Source: an uncultured Acetatifactor sp.
GTDB lineage: Bacteria > Bacillota > Clostridia > Lachnospirales > Lachnospiraceae
Length of the DNA stretch: 64,000 nt
Assembly (NCBI GenBank): GCA_910584435.1
Contig: CAJUAP010000015.1
Span: 1-64,000 of the forward strand
Direction: 5' to 3'
Shown: piece by piece, positions 1 to 8,250 of the stretch
Numbering within the stretch: position 1 is the stretch's first letter
How the letters are laid out: every line of letters begins with the position of its first letter
Notes under the pieces: model-generated
Told to the model about the DNA's origin: nothing
The model's database searches: none
What the model saw: only the letters and a program-made list of their open reading frames with translations
Position numbers and translations under genes: made by a program

Positions 1-73
1 CCCGACTGCAGACCGCCAGCCAGGTACTTTCCCGGAAGCATCACTGTAAATCCTGACGGTCTACAGTATAACA

Positions 74-709
74 CTATGCATACAATTCCGCCTGTAAATG
101 AAACATTTCATAGTATCTGCCCTTCACCTCCATCAGCCTTTCATGCGCTCCCGTTTCTACTGCCCTGCTGTCATCAAACACTATAATCCTGTCACAGAAT
201 TTTGCAGAAGCCAGGCGATGGGAAATAAAAATTGCCGTTCTTTCTCCTATAATATCGTTAAACTCTGCATACAGTTTTAATTCAGCAAGCGGATCCAAAG
301 CCGCCGTGGGTTCGTCCATAATAATGAACGGACTGTTCTTATAGCAGGCCCTTGCCATGGCAATTTTCTGTTTTTCTCCGCCCGAAAACTCCACACCCTG
401 CCTGGAAAATTGTTTGCCCACGGGTGTCTCAATTCCAGAGGGAAGCTTTTCAAGCGTCTCTTTTAATCCTGCCTTTTCTATCACTTCCCGGAGTCTGCCT
501 TCATTTTCCTCTTTATTTAATATAATATTATCTTTGATATCAAAGGAAAATAATACATAATCTTGAAACACTGCCGCAATCAGAGACGCATACTGCTTTC
601 TGTCAAAAGCCTGAATATCGATGCCATTCAGCAGAATATTTCCGGCAGCAGGCACATAGATACCGCATAACAGTTTGATAAGAGTTGTCTTCCCCACACC
701 GTTTTTCAA
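74..709 (-). pseudogene. ABC exporter ATPase domain, N-terminally truncated
   Basis: This is the ATP-binding half of an ABC exporter of the fused membrane-plus-ATPase kind. The open frame starts inside the Walker A loop (NGVGKTTLIK, about residues 3-12) and then contains the Q-loop (FQDYV, about 48), the signature FSGGEKQK (about 108), Walker B IIMDEPT (about 129) and the switch histidine in FISHRL (about 161). The C-terminus looks complete. The six transmembrane helices and the first glycine of Walker A are missing. The codons before the TTG start read unrelated sequence, so the junction lies near 705-712, against the tail of the radical-SAM relic. It cannot work as it stands. The full gene was probably the exporter of the same peptide locus, which is inference. 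Confidence 0.75.
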
Positions 710-749
710 TCGGGCAGACGGTCTGATGGAAGAAAAGTTTGCAGATAAT

Positions 750-1526
750 TTAAAGGAGCGGTATGAAGTAAATACTGCCTATCATAAAAAAATTTTTTCT
801 GCAAATTGCTTGGAATACTTTTTGTTCCAGAACCTGGTCCGCTACACAATAAGATTTTAAACACTACCCCATTAGATAACATTTTTCACAGCCTGCATCC
901 TCTATGTATTGAGTGCTCCACATGCCAATCTTTCCATAGTCCAATTCCATCCGGCCTGTGGTGAGTAATCGGCCAACCAGATTATTGCCGCCTGTATCCG
1001 TACATGTGCATTTACTAATACTTCCATCCGGATTAATAACAAAATGATTTATCTTGGAAGCATAGCATACAGTTGATTGTGTCAAATCATTAAAATGCAT
1101 AGCATAATTCAAAACATATTTTGAATCTATAAGTTTATGAAATATATCAACAATACCCTGTTTTTCGTCTAATAAGTTATCCTTGAATCCATCAATACTA
1201 TCCCCTCCCCAATCAAAAACCGGACGTAAAAAGAAACAAAACCGGGAGTCATCTCCAAATCGGCTGCTCATATCTGCAGTATACTCTTCTAAACGCATAA
1301 ATAATTCCTTTGATACATTTGTGCGTATATTCACAATGAAATCTTTTGTCTTTGCAACAGTCTTGATATCTTCTAAATTTTGTATAATTCTTTCATACGA
1401 TCCTTTTCCATTGGCTAAATGCCTTTGTTTGTCATGCATATCTCTCAAACCATCAACCGTAATAAAATATCTGCGCACTCCGCTTGATTGACCAGGAGAT
1501 ACTTTAAAATACTTGGGAAACCAGAT
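750..1526 (-). pseudogene. Radical SAM/SPASM maturase relic with internal TAG
   Basis: The main open piece (864-1478) reads as the middle and end of a radical SAM protein with a SPASM domain. It has the strand motif ITVDGLRDMHDKQR and the SPASM opening CYASKINHFVINPDGSISKC, followed by CEKC. The N-terminal CxxxCxxC cluster loop is absent: the frame is closed by TGA at 1527-1529. The frame also stops at TAG (864-866) straight after CEKCYLMG. Reading on in the same frame gives CLKSYC and about 30 more residues to a TAA at 750-752. That would complete a CX2CX5CX4C SPASM cluster across the TAG, so the TAG is most simply an inactivating mutation. Such enzymes mature RiPP peptides or sulfatases; the truncated exporter next door fits a dead RiPP locus. 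Confidence 0.65.
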
Positions 1527-1605
1527 TCAGACATTAAATAAGCAGGAATAAATTATTTAAGATTTGTTTATAGATATTCCGCAGGGATATACTCAATAAA
1601 GAACC

Positions 1606-1845
1606 ATGAAGCGGGAGATGTATTATGGCAGAAAATATAAGACAAGGGAGGAACTGATAAGGGCGATTGAGGATTATATTGATTATTATACGAACAGACG
1701 AGTTCAGCGGAATCTAGGCGTCTTGACACCAATGGAATTTTATAAAAAGAAGCTGCAGGATGAGGCAGCATAAAAATACCCGGCACAATACCGGGCAGAA
1801 AAATTTTTTGTTTTTTCGATTGTCTACTTGACGGGTAGCACATCA
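1606..1845 (+). mobile_element. IS3-family insertion sequence remnant (OrfB 3' end)
   Basis: The frame at 1606-1773 encodes about 55 residues typical of the C-terminus of the IS3-family DDE transposase OrfB (KREMYYGRKYKTREELI, then DYYTNRRVQRNLGVLTPMEF). Upstream the frame is closed by a TAA and the catalytic domain is gone. Downstream are a small GC-rich hairpin (1779-1795) and a terminus ending in tgacgggtagcacatca (1829-1845), which looks like the right inverted repeat of such an element. No left end was seen. It marks past insertion between the decayed peptide locus and the cyclase operon. Confidence 0.75.
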
Positions 1846-1916
1846 AAATCAACGCTTGTGAGACCTTCTATTTTTTAGCATTAAACACCATATGATACAT
1901 CATAACAATCCTTATG

Positions 1917-3392
1917 TTATACCACGCTTACTTGGTCATAAGAAACAATCTCAATCCCCTTTTCTCTGTCTTCCGAACGAATCACTGCACAACGACGTGC
2001 ACTATTTTGGGCGTTCGCTATATAATTTTTTGAGGAATTATATCTGGAACCCCTCTTCTTCTCTCCCATCACCTTGGCTTCCCCATCCAAAATGATGCTA
2101 AATCCATGGCAGTTTCCATTATAATCAAAGAAAACAGCTCCATCCAAATTTGCCATGCCTAATACGGCCTTGAGCTTATCATCATTTTTCTGCTCACCTG
2201 AACCCAGGCGAATTTCCTTCTCGATTCCATACTCTGTCTTAATATCAGCCAGCTTGACACCCCTGCCGTATTTCACACACAATCTGTCCACTTCCTCTTT
2301 TGCATCGTCAGCAATAATTACTAATGCGCCATGATGCGCTTTATCTTCCAGCAATTCAAACAATCTGCCAAATATGTCATAGGGCACGCCACCATTTTCA
2401 CATTTCACCATCAATGAATGCTTCTCATCTTTATCATCTATATAATAAAAACCTTTATGATACAATAATATCAGTTCTTCACCACAGCGCAATTTCCATT
2501 GTGCGCCTCTGAACTGAACAGAAACAACCTGCATATCCTTCCATTCCCGCTTCTCGCACAATACCCCGATAATATTTCCATTCCCCTCTTCAGAAGACGA
2601 AACGATCAAACTGCTACTGTCATTCCTGCATATTTCCAAAAGTTTCCTGATGCCCTGCACATTCTCTTGCTCTTGAAAGCCTCCTTGCAAACACTCTTGG
2701 GCAAAGCACACCATTTCCTCTTTTATCGGAGAAACATCCTTCAAAAAGTAAACTATGCCGCAGCTTTCCCTCTGTTCATAATTGTGCAGTGCAACCCCCG
2801 TAATAATATCCACATCCGGAATTTCCTGAAAGCACTGCCTCATTGCCTCAATATACCGCGCCATAAACTCCTTTTTACAAAAACATTTCTGGAAAACATC
2901 TCCCCAATCCTGAATCAGTGCTAAATTACCTATCTTTTCTTCCAATGCTTTCACAATGACATTGGCTGTTATTTTATGTACATGTTCCCCTTCTCCAGCC
3001 TTATAATCTACAATCCATCTAACCCCGACCTCTGAAACAAAACCAGCGGAAAAACTCGTACCCGTGTTTTTAATTTCTTTAACCTCTCCTTTTTCTACCT
3101 TTATACTCGGATCGTTTTTTGAAATTCTCTGCTCAAAATGCTCACCTGCAGCAAGCTCAATCCCCTCGCCTTCTCCAAGCAAAAAAGCTTTTTCATCCCC
3201 TTCTATGTCTTTATAGCAAACCACTGCGTACAGTTCCATGCTTTTGCATATTTCCTCAATCCGAAAAGATTTCGTTCCCTCTACAATTGCCTTTAGAACA
3301 GCCTCACAAAATGCAGGGAAACATCCGTTTAGTTTCTTCAACCCATTTACTGCTGTTTGTTCAAAACTTTTGTTTTTCTCTTGAATTCCCAT
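1917..3392 (-). CDS. Divergent diadenylate cyclase with N-terminal sensor region
   Basis: A 491-residue protein whose last 150 residues fit the DisA_N-type diadenylate cyclase fold, which makes c-di-AMP from two ATP. The motifs are HHGALVIIAD (353-362), the catalytic DGA (417-419) in NLDGAVFFDYNG, and GSRYNSSKNY (448-457) where canonical enzymes have GTRHRAA. The DGA-to-G(T/S)R spacing is 31 residues; in the CdaA of this same window it is 30. The first ~340 residues match nothing I can name and probably form sensor or partner-binding domains. Pfam lists such N-terminal domains on accessory cyclases under names like DACNV and DACNH; membership here is untested. The ATG follows AGAGGGGAATAAC. 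It sits 18 bp after the metalloprotease-like gene and is the last gene of its operon. The H to Y and R to N changes in the RHR motif leave activity uncertain. Confidence 0.7.
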   Translation of the reverse strand: MGIQEKNKSFEQTAVNGLKKLNGCFPAFCEAVLKAIVEGTKSFRIEEICKSMELYAVVCYKDIEGDEKAFLLGEGEGIELAAGEHFEQRISKNDPSIKVEKGEVKEIKNTGTSFSAGFVSEVGVRWIVDYKAGEGEHVHKITANVIVKALEEKIGNLALIQDWGDVFQKCFCKKEFMARYIEAMRQCFQEIPDVDIITGVALHNYEQRESCGIVYFLKDVSPIKEEMVCFAQECLQGGFQEQENVQGIRKLLEICRNDSSSLIVSSSEEGNGNIIGVLCEKREWKDMQVVSVQFRGAQWKLRCGEELILLYHKGFYYIDDKDEKHSLMVKCENGGVPYDIFGRLFELLEDKAHHGALVIIADDAKEEVDRLCVKYGRGVKLADIKTEYGIEKEIRLGSGEQKNDDKLKAVLGMANLDGAVFFDYNGNCHGFSIILDGEAKVMGEKKRGSRYNSSKNYIANAQNSARRCAVIRSEDREKGIEIVSYDQVSVV

Positions 3393-3410
3393 TGTTATTC
3401 CCCTCTTATG

Positions 3411-6029
3411 TCACATCTGCAATAAATCCCTTCTATAGTCTTCAATAAACTGCACTACCATTCTTATTTGATCTTCTCCGGAACGACCTTCTTTTTTCAT
3501 AAACTGCTGAAAAAGATTCCTGATTTTTTCTGCTTTTTCCCTAAACTCTTCCTCCATACAATTTTCTACAAATTTCTCCATACATAATTTCAGATATCCT
3601 GTGGCATATTTCAACACGCTATCATCATATATGAACGCACTATATATATTATCTTCATACTCCTTGTCCTGATACTCTGGATGCCTCTTCCTGGCCCATA
3701 ACCAAAGAGCCTTCTGTGCCATTTTCTGCCAAGGAGCCATGTCATCATACTTCACCTCTCCCGCTTCTTCCAGTTCCCGTCTCCATTCATTCCGCATTCG
3801 GCTGTCAAACAATAGTTTCCTTTTCGAATTATCATCAGCCGATGTGTCAAATCCAAGAATGCACCCTAATACTGCTGATATTCTAAGGCTGACCTCAGTT
3901 TCTTTCAGGAGCATAACATCCATGCCCTGACATTCCGCATTCTTGACAATTCCAGCGATATATTCCTCCACACCCATCTGCAGAATCAAAATTGACATTA
4001 AATCTGCAAAGCCTTCCTCATACAGGTACATTAATGCATCCAGAACCCCCATTGAAGATACTTCCGTGACTTCACAGCCACTTGGCCTTACCAAAAACTT
4101 CCAAGATGCTTCTTGGATTTTATTCAGAATTTCCTGCTTTTTAACTTCTTCCTTCTCTTCCCATATAATTGGTGCAAAAACCGTACTCAAATCGCTGCCA
4201 ATGATTTCTGCCATTACATTATAAATTTGGGGAAGCAATTTCATAAAATAATCTATATCATCCTTATAATTTTCCCCCAATTCCTGCTTTTTTTCCTGGA
4301 GTTTCCTGTAAATGGCTCTATAGATCATATTTACCAGCCTTGCTTTGTTTTCCTCCCACAGTTCTCCTTTATACCCAGTTAATAATCGAGTTCTCTCAAT
4401 ATACTCCACATAAACATGTACATAACTCAATATCACCGCATCTGTCCGGGCATTCCTGTTGCGCATCCCCCTCCCTACATAATGCGCCGCTTCATGGGAC
4501 AATATCGTCATCATATTACGCACATCATAAAAGCTGCTTTCCGGTATTTCAACCTTCATTAGCCTCTTCTGGTACGATGCATCTTTATACAACTCCACTA
4601 CATTTACAAAATCAGCCACCCCAGGCAGAGCAATAAAATCATAATCAATTTCGTTCTCGTTCTGATTATTCTCATTATTCTGTTTTTTTAAAATGTCAAC
4701 CAACCTATACAACAACGCATTATACAACGCGTTCAATTTTACTGGAATATCATAAATCTTTACATTAAACCCCATTATCTGCGCCGTATGCCTATCCGTC
4801 AGCATCGTATGCTGCGTATAAAAACAAAAGCCTGTCAAAAAATCATAAAAAGGCGCTTTGTGAAGCCTTCCGGAGCAGAGCTCCGTCCGCCGGAGCATCA
4901 AGTCAAACAATGTATCCAATACTTTTAACAAAGGGAAAAAAACGTAATCATTAAACATCTCCCCTGAGTATTTGGGCAGGGCATTCACAATAATGTTTAG
5001 TTCATTAATATTGTGAAACCTCTCATTAATCTTATTCAGTTTATCTTCCAAACCTTTTATCTTGCTTTCAAAATGATCATTACCCTCTGGGACGACATGA
5101 TTATTTTTTTCCTCATTATAAAGCGGAACAGATAATTGTGTGATTACCCCTGCCGCATTCTGATTGTAAACGGAATCTCTGCCAAATCTATTTCCAAAAA
5201 TGCCGTTCTCCTCATTATATAACGAAAGAAAATCTCCCCACTTCACATCGGAGAGTACAATCATCTCATCATCGGTTCCCAATACGGCTCGTCTCCTGCA
5301 ATTGGGTATCTTCTCTTTAATTACCTTCTCAATCTTCCCAATATCCCCGCCTTCTCGCTCAATCAACCTGATATATACATTTTCAATAACATCCTGATTC
5401 CATTTCTCTATTTCCGATGTTGTCACCTTATCTATCCAGGCGTACCGCACTGCCATGACCGTAAAACTATTCTTTAAAGTACATTTGCAGCCCTCTTCTA
5501 CGGCAAACCCTCCTTCCCGATGCAGTCGATTGATCACCTCCGCGCCTTCTTTATACTTTGATGACCTTACCACTATGAACAAATCTGTGTTATCATAAGT
5601 CAAATATGTCTTTATTGCCACTTCGCCGCTCTGGCAAGATGCAGTTGTATTCATCTCCCATTCGCTTCTATACTGCATGAAAGAGAGTTTATCCCCAGCG
5701 CATTGAACACGACAAAAAAAGAAGAAGGGCAGCGAATTTCCTTCCCAGAAAGCGCGTTCAACTTCTTCTTCCTCCCATCGCACAATATAAATCCTTTGTG
5801 CGTTATACTTCCCCTCCAAACTTCTCTTAAATATCTTCTGGTCTTCCCATATTTGGTCGGTTATACTACTCTTTGCCTCATCAAAGACCAAGGCATCGCC
5901 CACCCTTATCCCATCTACAATTCCAAAGGCACAAAATTCAATTTTTTCTTTGCTTCTCTCCTTTATCGGCATATAGTCATTGATGAACGTAATTGGACGA
6001 CAAATATTTTTCCCCTTTTTTTGCTCCAT
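3411..6029 (-). CDS. Large HExxH metalloprotease-like protein, cyclase partner
   Basis: I do not recognise the family of this 872-residue protein. It contains one clear zinc-protease signature, ILSHEAAHYVGRG, with H512, E513 and H516. About 155 residues later comes YEEGFADLMS (E671/E672, D676), suited to supply the third zinc ligand of a gluzincin-type site. A short coiled coil lies near 319-350. The N-terminal 200 residues are predicted alpha/beta and unassigned. No signal peptide or membrane segment is obvious, so it is probably cytoplasmic. The start has a strong AGGAGG 7 bases upstream. It is followed after 18 bp by the divergent diadenylate cyclase, so the two are surely co-expressed. 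A plausible role is a protease effector switched by the cyclase product or by the cyclase sensor; this is inference. Confidence 0.65.
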   Translation of the reverse strand: MEQKKGKNICRPITFINDYMPIKERSKEKIEFCAFGIVDGIRVGDALVFDEAKSSITDQIWEDQKIFKRSLEGKYNAQRIYIVRWEEEEVERAFWEGNSLPFFFFCRVQCAGDKLSFMQYRSEWEMNTTASCQSGEVAIKTYLTYDNTDLFIVVRSSKYKEGAEVINRLHREGGFAVEEGCKCTLKNSFTVMAVRYAWIDKVTTSEIEKWNQDVIENVYIRLIEREGGDIGKIEKVIKEKIPNCRRRAVLGTDDEMIVLSDVKWGDFLSLYNEENGIFGNRFGRDSVYNQNAAGVITQLSVPLYNEEKNNHVVPEGNDHFESKIKGLEDKLNKINERFHNINELNIIVNALPKYSGEMFNDYVFFPLLKVLDTLFDLMLRRTELCSGRLHKAPFYDFLTGFCFYTQHTMLTDRHTAQIMGFNVKIYDIPVKLNALYNALLYRLVDILKKQNNENNQNENEIDYDFIALPGVADFVNVVELYKDASYQKRLMKVEIPESSFYDVRNMMTILSHEAAHYVGRGMRNRNARTDAVILSYVHVYVEYIERTRLLTGYKGELWEENKARLVNMIYRAIYRKLQEKKQELGENYKDDIDYFMKLLPQIYNVMAEIIGSDLSTVFAPIIWEEKEEVKKQEILNKIQEASWKFLVRPSGCEVTEVSSMGVLDALMYLYEEGFADLMSILILQMGVEEYIAGIVKNAECQGMDVMLLKETEVSLRISAVLGCILGFDTSADDNSKRKLLFDSRMRNEWRRELEEAGEVKYDDMAPWQKMAQKALWLWARKRHPEYQDKEYEDNIYSAFIYDDSVLKYATGYLKLCMEKFVENCMEEEFREKAEKIRNLFQQFMKKEGRSGEDQIRMVVQFIEDYRRDLLQM

Positions 6030-6044
6030 TCCTATCTCCTCCTA

Positions 6045-6125
6045 TTACATAGGATATATCTTGACAAGTATACTCTTCATGCTTTCTTTTCCGATCTCAA
6101 ACTGTTTGATTTTCACTTGTATCAC
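6045..6125 (-). CDS. Possible 26-residue leader or micro-ORF
   Basis: Between the small protein and the HExxH gene, a GTG preceded by AAAGGAG opens a 26-codon frame (VIQVKIKQFEIGKESM and 10 more residues). It ends at a TAA just before the AGGAGG of the next gene. Its position allows translational coupling. The short spacing (4 bases) and tiny size make this weak; it may simply be spacer. Confidence 0.2.
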   Translation of the reverse strand: MIQVKIKQFEIGKESMKSILVKIYPM

Positions 6126-6159
6126 TTTTCTCCTTTTCCAAAAGAAACCTATTCCTTTT

Positions 6160-6369
6160 CTAATCCTGCGGTGCCAACTCCGCAAACATCGTCTTTATAC
6201 TTGGAAGGTCTTTCCCTTCTACGTTTTCCGATCTATCTATAATCAACTCGCAAGCATCCAAGTAGGATGTAATCGGAACATCCGCATGCTTTGGAACCAG
6301 CTTTTGATCTTCTCCATCGATCCTGTCATTCCGAAAACTGCCTATTATAGAAAACTTTTCTTTAACCAT
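6160..6369 (-). CDS. Small unknown protein, first gene of the cyclase operon
   Basis: A 69-residue acidic protein beginning MVKEKFSIIGSFRN and ending FAELAPQD. I do not recognise it. The start is supported by AAAAGGGG about 10 bases upstream, and it lies 130 bp before the HExxH gene on the same strand, so it is probably the first gene of a three-gene unit. It has no signal peptide, membrane segment or cysteine. Candidate roles, all speculative, are a regulatory subunit, an inhibitor of the protease-like protein, or its substrate. It could also be the remaining end of a longer gene. Confidence 0.5.
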   Translation of the reverse strand: MVKEKFSIIGSFRNDRIDGEDQKLVPKHADVPITSYLDACELIIDRSENVEGKDLPSIKTMFAELAPQD

Positions 6370-6657
6370 TGCAATATTTCCCCTTTTCTCACATTTTAAA
6401 AAGACTTCGCCGCCATTAGTATCCCCTCTTCTCAGAGATATATTCGTTCGAAACTTAGTGTTAAATCTCCGCCCCTACCGCTTACAGGCAAAAAATAGAC
6501 AAAATTTGCCAAACCGCAGGATTTACAATTTCCCAAAATAAAAATCACCTGTCCACTAAGACAAGCAACCTTCCGCTATCCAGCCATCAAAAATTTAATC
6601 TGGAACTTCAATACCATGTTCCTTACCTCTATAACAGCTTTGATTAGCACTACTAAT

Positions 6658-6687
6658 ATAATATATGCAATTGTTCCCTCTTGTCAA
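6658..6687 (-). promoter_or_regulatory. Sigma-A-type promoter for the cyclase operon
   Basis: On the minus strand TTGACA (6682-6687) and TATTAT (6658-6663) are separated by 18 bases in an AT-rich setting. This would start a transcript with a leader of about 280 bases before the 69-residue gene. The leader (6370-6650) has no clear riboswitch or long ORF. It does hold a six-codon frame (MAAKSF) behind AGAGGGGA at about 6394-6414. Confidence 0.5.
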
Positions 6688-6726
6688 TAGTCATTTGCGT
6701 TTTTATTCGAAATTTGTAACAATTCA

Positions 6727-6960
6727 GTTACTGTTCACTTGTCATTACCACGAGGCGTTTTCATGCGTATTTTGCATGAAAATCCCAATCTGTCAGAATG
6801 ACAGCTTTGACAGCTGTGCGCGAAATTGCCGCTCAAAGTGAGCAAGCTCACTTGCGATTTCTGTGCCTAAAGCCTTCGTAGAAGGCTTGTTACTGAGAAC
6901 GAAGTGAACAGTAACACCATTCAGACAGCCCTGCCGTGAAGCCATAATCGCGCTCCAAAG
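6727..6960. repeat. Inverted-repeat element plus partial family-A dispersed repeat
   Basis: A perfect 12-bp inverted repeat, gttactgttcac (6727-6738) and gtgaacagtaac (6904-6915), brackets about 165 bp of smaller hairpins. Bases 6911-6960 are an inverted copy of one end of the family-A repeat also seen at 11627, 23484, 35022 and 55074: a gtaac..attcagacag terminus followed by a block matching the reverse complement of 23600-23640. There is no coding potential. Together with the promoters on each side this accounts for the 6370-7094 gene-free stretch. Confidence 0.6.
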
Positions 6961-7040
6961 AAACTTTTAATTATGGTCTGCACTTACCGCAAAAGCAGCG
7001 AAGAAGTTTTTATTTTCTATCAACATAAAGAGCTGCTGAA

Positions 7041-7069
7041 TTGACGCTATCCCCAATATATGCTAAAAT
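7041..7069 (+). promoter_or_regulatory. Promoter of the heptose operon
   Basis: TTGACG (7041-7046), a 17-base spacer and TAAAAT (7064-7069) form a good sigma-A promoter. It would start transcription near 7076, about 20 bases before the hddA start, and its ribosome site GGAGG is at about 7081. Confidence 0.6.
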
Positions 7070-7094
7070 CTGAAGAAGATGGAGGTCAAGCAGC

Positions 7095-8096
7095 ATGATT
7101 ATTACCAAAACTCCCTTCCGCATGTCCTTTTTCGGCGGCGGAACAGACATGGAACATTATTTCAGGGAATACGGCGGCGCCGTACTGTCTACTACTTTTG
7201 ACAAATATTGTTATGTCAATGTGCGGCATCTGCCCCCCTTTTTTGAATACCGGACGGAACTGTCTTATTCCAGAACGGAACGCGTATGCAGCATTGACGA
7301 TATACAGCACCCGGCAATACGCAATGCCATGAAAATGATGGATATGCGGGATCTGCGCCTGACCTATGAGGCAGACCTGCCTGCCAGATCCGGCCTCGGC
7401 ACCAGCAGTTCCTTCGCAGTTGGTATGCTGAATGCGTTTTATGCCTTGAAAGGAAAATACGCCGACAAGCGAAAACTGGCAGATAACGCCATTTATCTGG
7501 AACGCACCCTTTGCGCGGAAGCGGGCGGATGGCAGGATCAGATTGCGGCTGCCTATGGCGGATTCAATAAAATCATTTTCTCCCCGGAAGGGTATGAAGT
7601 GAATCCGGTCATCATCTCTCCCAAAAGGAAAAACGCCCTGAACGAGAGACTGCTGCTTTTCTTCACGGGATTTACAAGATTTTCAGCAGATATCCAATCC
7701 AGGAATCAATGGACCGCTGAAGATACCATGCTGCATTTAAGAGAAATGCAATCCCTGGTAGACGAAGCGGAAAAGGTTCTGACCGATACGGAGCAGAATC
7801 TGGCCGAATTCGGCAGGCTTCTTGATTACACCTGGACATTGAAGAGACAAACCGGGAAAGATATCTCTACCGCCAAGATTGACGAATTATATGCAAAAGG
7901 GCTGGCGGCCGGCGCGTTGGGCGGAAAACTCCTGGGGGCCGGCGGCGGCGGTTTTCTATTGTTTTATGCAGAACCGGAATATCATGAAAATGTAATGGAA
8001 GCAATGAAAGAACTGTTATACATTCCGTTTCTGTTTGAAAATAACGGCACACGGGTGATTCATTATACACCGGAAACTTACGAGATGAAAGATTAG
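7095..8096 (+). CDS. hddA: D-glycero-alpha-D-manno-heptose-7-phosphate kinase
   Basis: A 333-residue GHMP-family kinase. The N-terminal TKTPFRMSFFGGGTD is the sugar-binding start typical of HddA. LPARSGLGTSSSFAVG (about 94-109) is the ATP-binding loop, and LLGAGGGGFLLFY near residue 280 is the third GHMP motif. It phosphorylates C1 of heptose 7-phosphate in the GDP-heptose pathway. Identification is backed by the next two genes, which provide the guanylyltransferase, phosphatase and isomerase. GGAGG lies 9 bases before the ATG. It is the first gene of a plus-strand operon that converges on the exopolysaccharide operon. Confidence 0.88.
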   Translation: MIITKTPFRMSFFGGGTDMEHYFREYGGAVLSTTFDKYCYVNVRHLPPFFEYRTELSYSRTERVCSIDDIQHPAIRNAMKMMDMRDLRLTYEADLPARSGLGTSSSFAVGMLNAFYALKGKYADKRKLADNAIYLERTLCAEAGGWQDQIAAAYGGFNKIIFSPEGYEVNPVIISPKRKNALNERLLLFFTGFTRFSADIQSRNQWTAEDTMLHLREMQSLVDEAEKVLTDTEQNLAEFGRLLDYTWTLKRQTGKDISTAKIDELYAKGLAAGALGGKLLGAGGGGFLLFYAEPEYHENVMEAMKELLYIPFLFENNGTRVIHYTPETYEMKD

Positions 8097-8250
8097 AAAC
8101 ATTTCTGCGGTTCTGATGATGGCAGCACTGCAACAGATGAATGACACAGGTAACTGCCTGCAGCAAGTCAATGACCTGTCCGGACTGTCATAAACCGCAA
8201 AACCGCAGACAGGACGGAAACGGAATTTCGCAGAGTAAACAGGAGGCAGT

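Noticed and set aside
675..860. Plus-strand 61-codon frame that resembles an ABC exporter membrane segment
   Set aside because: The opposite strand of the same interval continues the SPASM frame with matching cysteines, which explains it better.
1568..1852. Minus-strand 94-codon frame
   Set aside because: It lies wholly opposite the IS3 transposase remnant and its terminal repeat.
5703..6399. Long plus-strand frames rich in Phe, Leu and Ser
   Set aside because: They are complements of lysine- and glutamate-rich codons of the HExxH gene and its leader; no ribosome site or family signal.
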